In this document: one piece after another, positions 61,646 through 64,000 of the stretch
Position numbering within the stretch: position 1 is the stretch's first letter
Layout of the letters: each line of letters begins with the position of its first letter
Assembly: GCF_001428305.1 (NCBI RefSeq)
Contig: NZ_LMRZ01000006.1
Coordinates: 310,001 to 374,000 of the forward strand
Source of the DNA: Janibacter sp. Soil728
Lineage (GTDB): Bacteria > Actinomycetota > Actinomycetes > Actinomycetales > Dermatophilaceae
Length of the DNA stretch: 64,000 bases
Direction of reading: 5' to 3'
The notes under the pieces: generated by a model
What the model was told of the DNA's origin: nothing
Databases searched by the model: none
What the model saw: only the letters and a program-made list of their open reading frames with translations
Position numbers and translations under genes: made by a program

Positions 61646-61718
61646 CGAAGGGAGTATGACGCGTACCCTGTGCTTCGGCGCATCGCGCCTCTGGTGAGAG
61701 CCAGGGTGCCCGCGCCAG

Positions 61719-61790
61719 GCCCTCGTAGCTCAGGGGAAGAGCACTTCTCTCCTAAAGAAGGTGTCGCTGGTTCGAATCCAGCCGGGGGCA
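61719..61790 (+). tRNA. tRNA-Arg (anticodon CCT)
   Basis: Acceptor GCCCTCG with CGGGGGC, D arm with AGCTCAGGGGAAGAGC, anticodon stem CTTCT/AGAAG around CTCCTAA giving anticodon CCT, and T arm CTGG-TTCGAAT-CCAG. No CCA encoded. Reads AGG arginine codons. It is the insertion site of the element that follows. Confidence 0.95.
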
Positions 61791-61800
61791 CACCGAAAAA
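61745..61800. other. Probable attachment site (attL) at the 3' end of tRNA-Arg
   Basis: The integrase gene lies immediately beyond the tRNA and points toward it, the usual arrangement when tRNA 3' sequence is the att core. The exact core cannot be set because the other end of the element is outside the window; it should repeat part of 61745-61790. Sequence after 61791 is lower in GC than the chromosome. Confidence 0.6.
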
Positions 61801-61837
61801 TCAAGGTTCTTGTGACCAGCACGACCGCGGCGAACAG

Positions 61838-61859
61838 CAAATGGGCACCAAATGGGCAC
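61838..61859. repeat. Two 11-bp direct repeats, possible integrase arm sites
   Basis: CAAATGGGCAC is present twice in tandem (61838-61848, 61849-61859), between the tRNA end and the int stop. Short direct repeats at this place are typical arm-type binding sites for tyrosine integrases; no binding data are available. Confidence 0.55.
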
Positions 61860-61862
61860 ATG

Positions 61863-62945
61863 TCACTGCTCCCGAGGTGTGGCCGGCGGGTGCAGTCCGT
61901 CGAGGGCGGCCGCGATGGTGTCGAGCTCGTCGTCGTAGAGGTGGGCGTAGATCCGCGCCGTCGTGGTGATCGACTCATGACCCATCGCCTTCTGAATGAA
62001 GCGCAGGTCAGCCCCCGCCATCCGCGCGAGACTTCCGAAGGTGCGCCGCAGGTCGTGCGGGGTCACAACGATGCCCAGGGCTTCTGCGGTCGAGTCGAAA
62101 CCGGAGCGCCGCCGCCAGTTCCGTGACCGGAGAAAGTCACCCTGAGGTGAGGCGAAGACAAGAGCGTCAGCCGGCTTGCCTGCCATCCTCGACTCCAGCA
62201 GGGTCGCGATGCGTCCGGGGATCGGCACATACCGATGCCCAGCGCGACTCTTCGGCTGGTCGACATCGATCCGTCCCTCGACTTCGGTGGCCCGTTGCAC
62301 GACGTGGACCCGCCGCCGGTCAAGGTTGACGTCTTCGCATCGAAGGGCAGCCAACTCCGACCACCGAAGGCCCAAGTACGCCAGGGCCAGCACGACATCA
62401 CCCTCGGATGACATACCGTCCGCCAGTGCGTGGACCTGCGCCATCGTGAGGATCCGCTCGCGAGCTGGTGCGCGCTTTGGAAGGCGCACTCCCCTAGCGA
62501 CGTTGACTGGCACGCGTCGAGTCCGGCAGGCATGGTCCAGCAGCCTGCACAACACCCCATGAGCCCGCCGAACCGTGTCAGTTCCTGCTGTCTTGGACAG
62601 GTTCGTCACCCACTCCGCTACGTCAGCGTGTTCGATCTTGGCCACGGGCCAACGACCGAGGGTCGGCTCGATGTGCTTCCAGGCGTAGCGGTAGCCGTTC
62701 TGTGTCGTGACACGCAGATGAGTCATGCCCGAGCTTTCGTACTCCTCCCACACCATCGCCAGAGTGACCCGGCCACGTTGAGGGTCGACCCAGTCCCCGC
62801 GCCGCTTGTGCGCCTCCATCTCACGCTCGTAGACAACGGCGTCTCCCCTTCGCCGAAAGGAGCGGGAACGGAAGCCACCATCTGGGGTGCGATATCGCAC
62901 GCGATAGGTGATCGCGCCGTCCTTTCGCTCCCGACGCTCAATCAC
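61863..62945 (-). CDS. int: Tyrosine recombinase (integrase) of an AICE-like element
   Basis: 360 aa. N-terminal arm-binding domain (RVRYRTPDGGFRSRSFRR), core-binding SAM-like domain (about 55-150), then the catalytic domain with LGLRWSE (Arg), TPHDLRRTFGS (HxxR), MGHESITTTARIYAHL (His and Tyr nucleophile). The GTG at 62945 overlaps the xis stop as GTGA. Inserts and excises the element at tRNA-Arg. Confidence 0.95.
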   Translation of the reverse strand: MIERRERKDGAITYRVRYRTPDGGFRSRSFRRRGDAVVYEREMEAHKRRGDWVDPQRGRVTLAMVWEEYESSGMTHLRVTTQNGYRYAWKHIEPTLGRWPVAKIEHADVAEWVTNLSKTAGTDTVRRAHGVLCRLLDHACRTRRVPVNVARGVRLPKRAPARERILTMAQVHALADGMSSEGDVVLALAYLGLRWSELAALRCEDVNLDRRRVHVVQRATEVEGRIDVDQPKSRAGHRYVPIPGRIATLLESRMAGKPADALVFASPQGDFLRSRNWRRRSGFDSTAEALGIVVTPHDLRRTFGSLARMAGADLRFIQKAMGHESITTTARIYAHLYDDELDTIAAALDGLHPPATPREQ

Positions 62946-63157
62946 GCCACACCTCGAGCCTCGGCCGCCTCCAGCCACGCGGCGACAGCAGCGGCCTTGA
63001 AGCGGCGATGCTTGCCCACCTTGAATGACGGAGGCCCCTCGCCGTATGCGGCCCAGTGATAGACCGTCGACACGGGCACCTGCAGCAGCTTCGCCACCTC
63101 CTGCACCGTCATGAACTGCGGAAACGTCACGGTGGACTGGTCATCCATGTTCCTCAC
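62942..63157 (-). CDS. xis: Excisionase/helix-turn-helix DNA-binding protein
   Basis: 71 aa with a MerR-like helix-turn-helix: MTVQEVAKLLQVPVSTVYHW, then the wing FKVGKHRRFKAAAVAAWLEA. Excisionases of pSAM2-type elements have this size and position, between int and the replication gene. Start GTG 63157; ATG 63148 is possible. It directs the integrase toward excision. Confidence 0.9.
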   Translation of the reverse strand: MRNMDDQSTVTFPQFMTVQEVAKLLQVPVSTVYHWAAYGEGPPSFKVGKHRRFKAAAVAAWLEAAEARGVA

Positions 63158-63188
63158 TCATCCCTGCGTTGTCGTTGCTCCTGCGTGG

Positions 63189-64000
63189 TCACTGCTTGCC
63201 AGCCCGAAGTTGGGCGTACTCGCGTGCCCTGGCCGCTGCTGCTGTCGCGATCTCCACCTCTCCTTGGTTGGTCCAGCCCACGCCCACGAACTCCCAGACA
63301 CCGATCACCACCGAGGTTTCAGACTCATCCTCTTGGCTCAGTAGGGCTTCTTCCACGGCCGCGAGATCGACGGGCTTCCCCGCGCGCTGGGCCCTCTCAG
63401 TCTCTTCCTGCATGACTTGCTGGAACCGAGCCCGACGCCGGCGCAATGTCCGATAGGTGACGCTGTAGCACCGCGACTTTGTGACTTGCTGGAACCGAGC
63501 CCGACGCCGGCGCAATGTCCGATAGGTGACGCTGTAGCACCGCGACTTTGACGAGTAGTGGCCCCGATAGCCGAGCTCCTTCGCCCACTTGCCGATCAGC
63601 ACGTAGTGATCGCGGCCCTCGGAATCGACCGGCACTGGCACCTCCTCACCGGCTCGACGACTCTCGGCGCGAAGGATGGCCGCTTCATGAACCTCTGCGC
63701 AGGTCTGCTTGATCCGGTGAACGTGCGCACCGTCAGGCACCGCCAAGGAGGTGTCCTTGGTGGAGTACTTCGCCAGGTAGGCCGCAACCTGCTCGCCCGT
63801 GATCGGCGCATCAGGGTCGTCCGTTCGGGACCCTTCTCGCACGATGCGGATGTCGATCTGCTCGCCCCACCGCAGGACACGTGACTGGTCGCACTCGAAC
63901 GTGGGCGGTGCCTGCACCTGGGCTCTCGAGAAGGCCGCCTCGATGGCTTCCACCATCACGTCCACACCCACGCCACACGCCGCACCGATCCCTTCGTCCA
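63189..64000 (-). CDS. RepSA-like replication initiator, 5' end cut by window edge
   Basis: C-terminal part of a replication initiator of actinomycete integrative and conjugative elements. EQVAAYLAKYSTKDTS, GKWAKELGYRGHYSSKSRCYSVTYRTLR are family marks (the Rep region before the stop). The frame is open to the window end, so the start lies outside. A 69-bp in-frame duplication repeats the KSRCYSVTYRTLR region. Together with int and xis this suggests an element that excises and replicates. Confidence 0.85.
   Translation of the reverse strand, partial: DEGIGAACGVGVDVMVEAIEAAFSRAQVQAPPTFECDQSRVLRWGEQIDIRIVREGSRTDDPDAPITGEQVAAYLAKYSTKDTSLAVPDGAHVHRIKQTCAEVHEAAILRAESRRAGEEVPVPVDSEGRDHYVLIGKWAKELGYRGHYSSKSRCYSVTYRTLRRRRARFQQVTKSRCYSVTYRTLRRRRARFQQVMQEETERAQRAGKPVDLAAVEEALLSQEDESETSVVIGVWEFVGVGWTNQGEVEIATAAAARAREYAQLRAGKQ
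63413..63550 (-). repeat. Perfect 69-bp tandem duplication inside the replication initiator
   Basis: Copy 1 (63413-63481) and copy 2 (63482-63550) are identical over all 69 bases. The unit is 23 codons, so the frame is kept and the protein contains KSRCYSVTYRTLRRRRARF twice. Identity implies a very recent event or an assembly error. Confidence 0.95.

Noticed and set aside
63413-63550. Possible CRISPR-like or promoter repeat
   Set aside because: Two perfect adjacent copies within a reading frame, multiple of three; it is a coding duplication.

Overview
The window is high-GC actinobacterial chromosome. Menaquinone genes, System II cytochrome c maturation genes, a SepX/GlpR divisome protein, a protein O-mannosyltransferase, many TAnnnT leaderless promoters and an int-xis-rep element of actinomycete type point to Micrococcales, with an Intrasporangiaceae-like (Janibacter-type) feel. 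The genus is an inference from gene content, not a database result. Both window edges cut genes: menF on the left and the replication initiator on the right.

Layout. 1-14.6 kb: a dispersed menaquinone cluster (menF, menD, menC, menB, menE, menA; chorismate to demethylmenaquinone). It is interspersed with a WXG100-like protein plus a serine hydrolase, a VOC protein, a RelA/SpoT-domain protein with an unknown partner, a GntP permease, a DoxX protein, a NYN/LOTUS-type protein and a micro-ORF coupled to menE. 14.8-19 kb: a minus-strand cytochrome c maturation operon (resA-like, ccdA, resB, ccsB, DUF4229), followed by a histidine phosphatase and rsmI up to 20.7 kb. 20.7-27.8 kb: protein mannosyltransferase, TM0106-type nuclease, DUF3152 protease-like protein, a NarK-like MFS carrier and a YcnI protein.

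27.9-40.5 kb looks like an acquired catabolic island. It holds an FMN alpha-hydroxy-acid oxidase, a fused indolepyruvate:ferredoxin-type 2-oxoacid oxidoreductase, a sodium:solute symporter with a 39-aa partner, a GntR regulator, an amidase, an FAD glycolate/D-lactate-type oxidase, an AAHS-type MFS carrier and a LysR regulator. Together they could take up (amides of) L- and D-2-hydroxy acids, oxidise them to 2-oxo acids and convert those to acyl-CoA. A double GntR-type operator sits between the two divergent core enzymes.

40.5-61.6 kb is ordinary chromosome: reductase-like, DUF1990, DUF2231, homocysteine methyltransferase, tRNA-Ala, AI-2E permease, a sepX-rimJ-UGPase cell-envelope/division cluster facing a 5-FTHF cyclo-ligase through overlapping leaderless promoters, penicillin acylase, K+/H+ antiporter, fmdB-SAF-mscL, an Lrp-ocd-ctlX arginine/citrulline/ornithine module, a Walker-A-less helicase fused to a nuclease domain, and an MFS carrier.

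61.7-64 kb is the left end of an AICE-like element inserted at tRNA-Arg(CCT): att region, int, xis and a replication initiator with a perfect 69-bp in-frame duplication. No CRISPR array, rRNA or insertion sequence was seen. No gene-free stretch exceeds 300 bases; the longest, 8116-8381 (266 bases), holds only the gntP leaderless promoter and nothing else I can identify.
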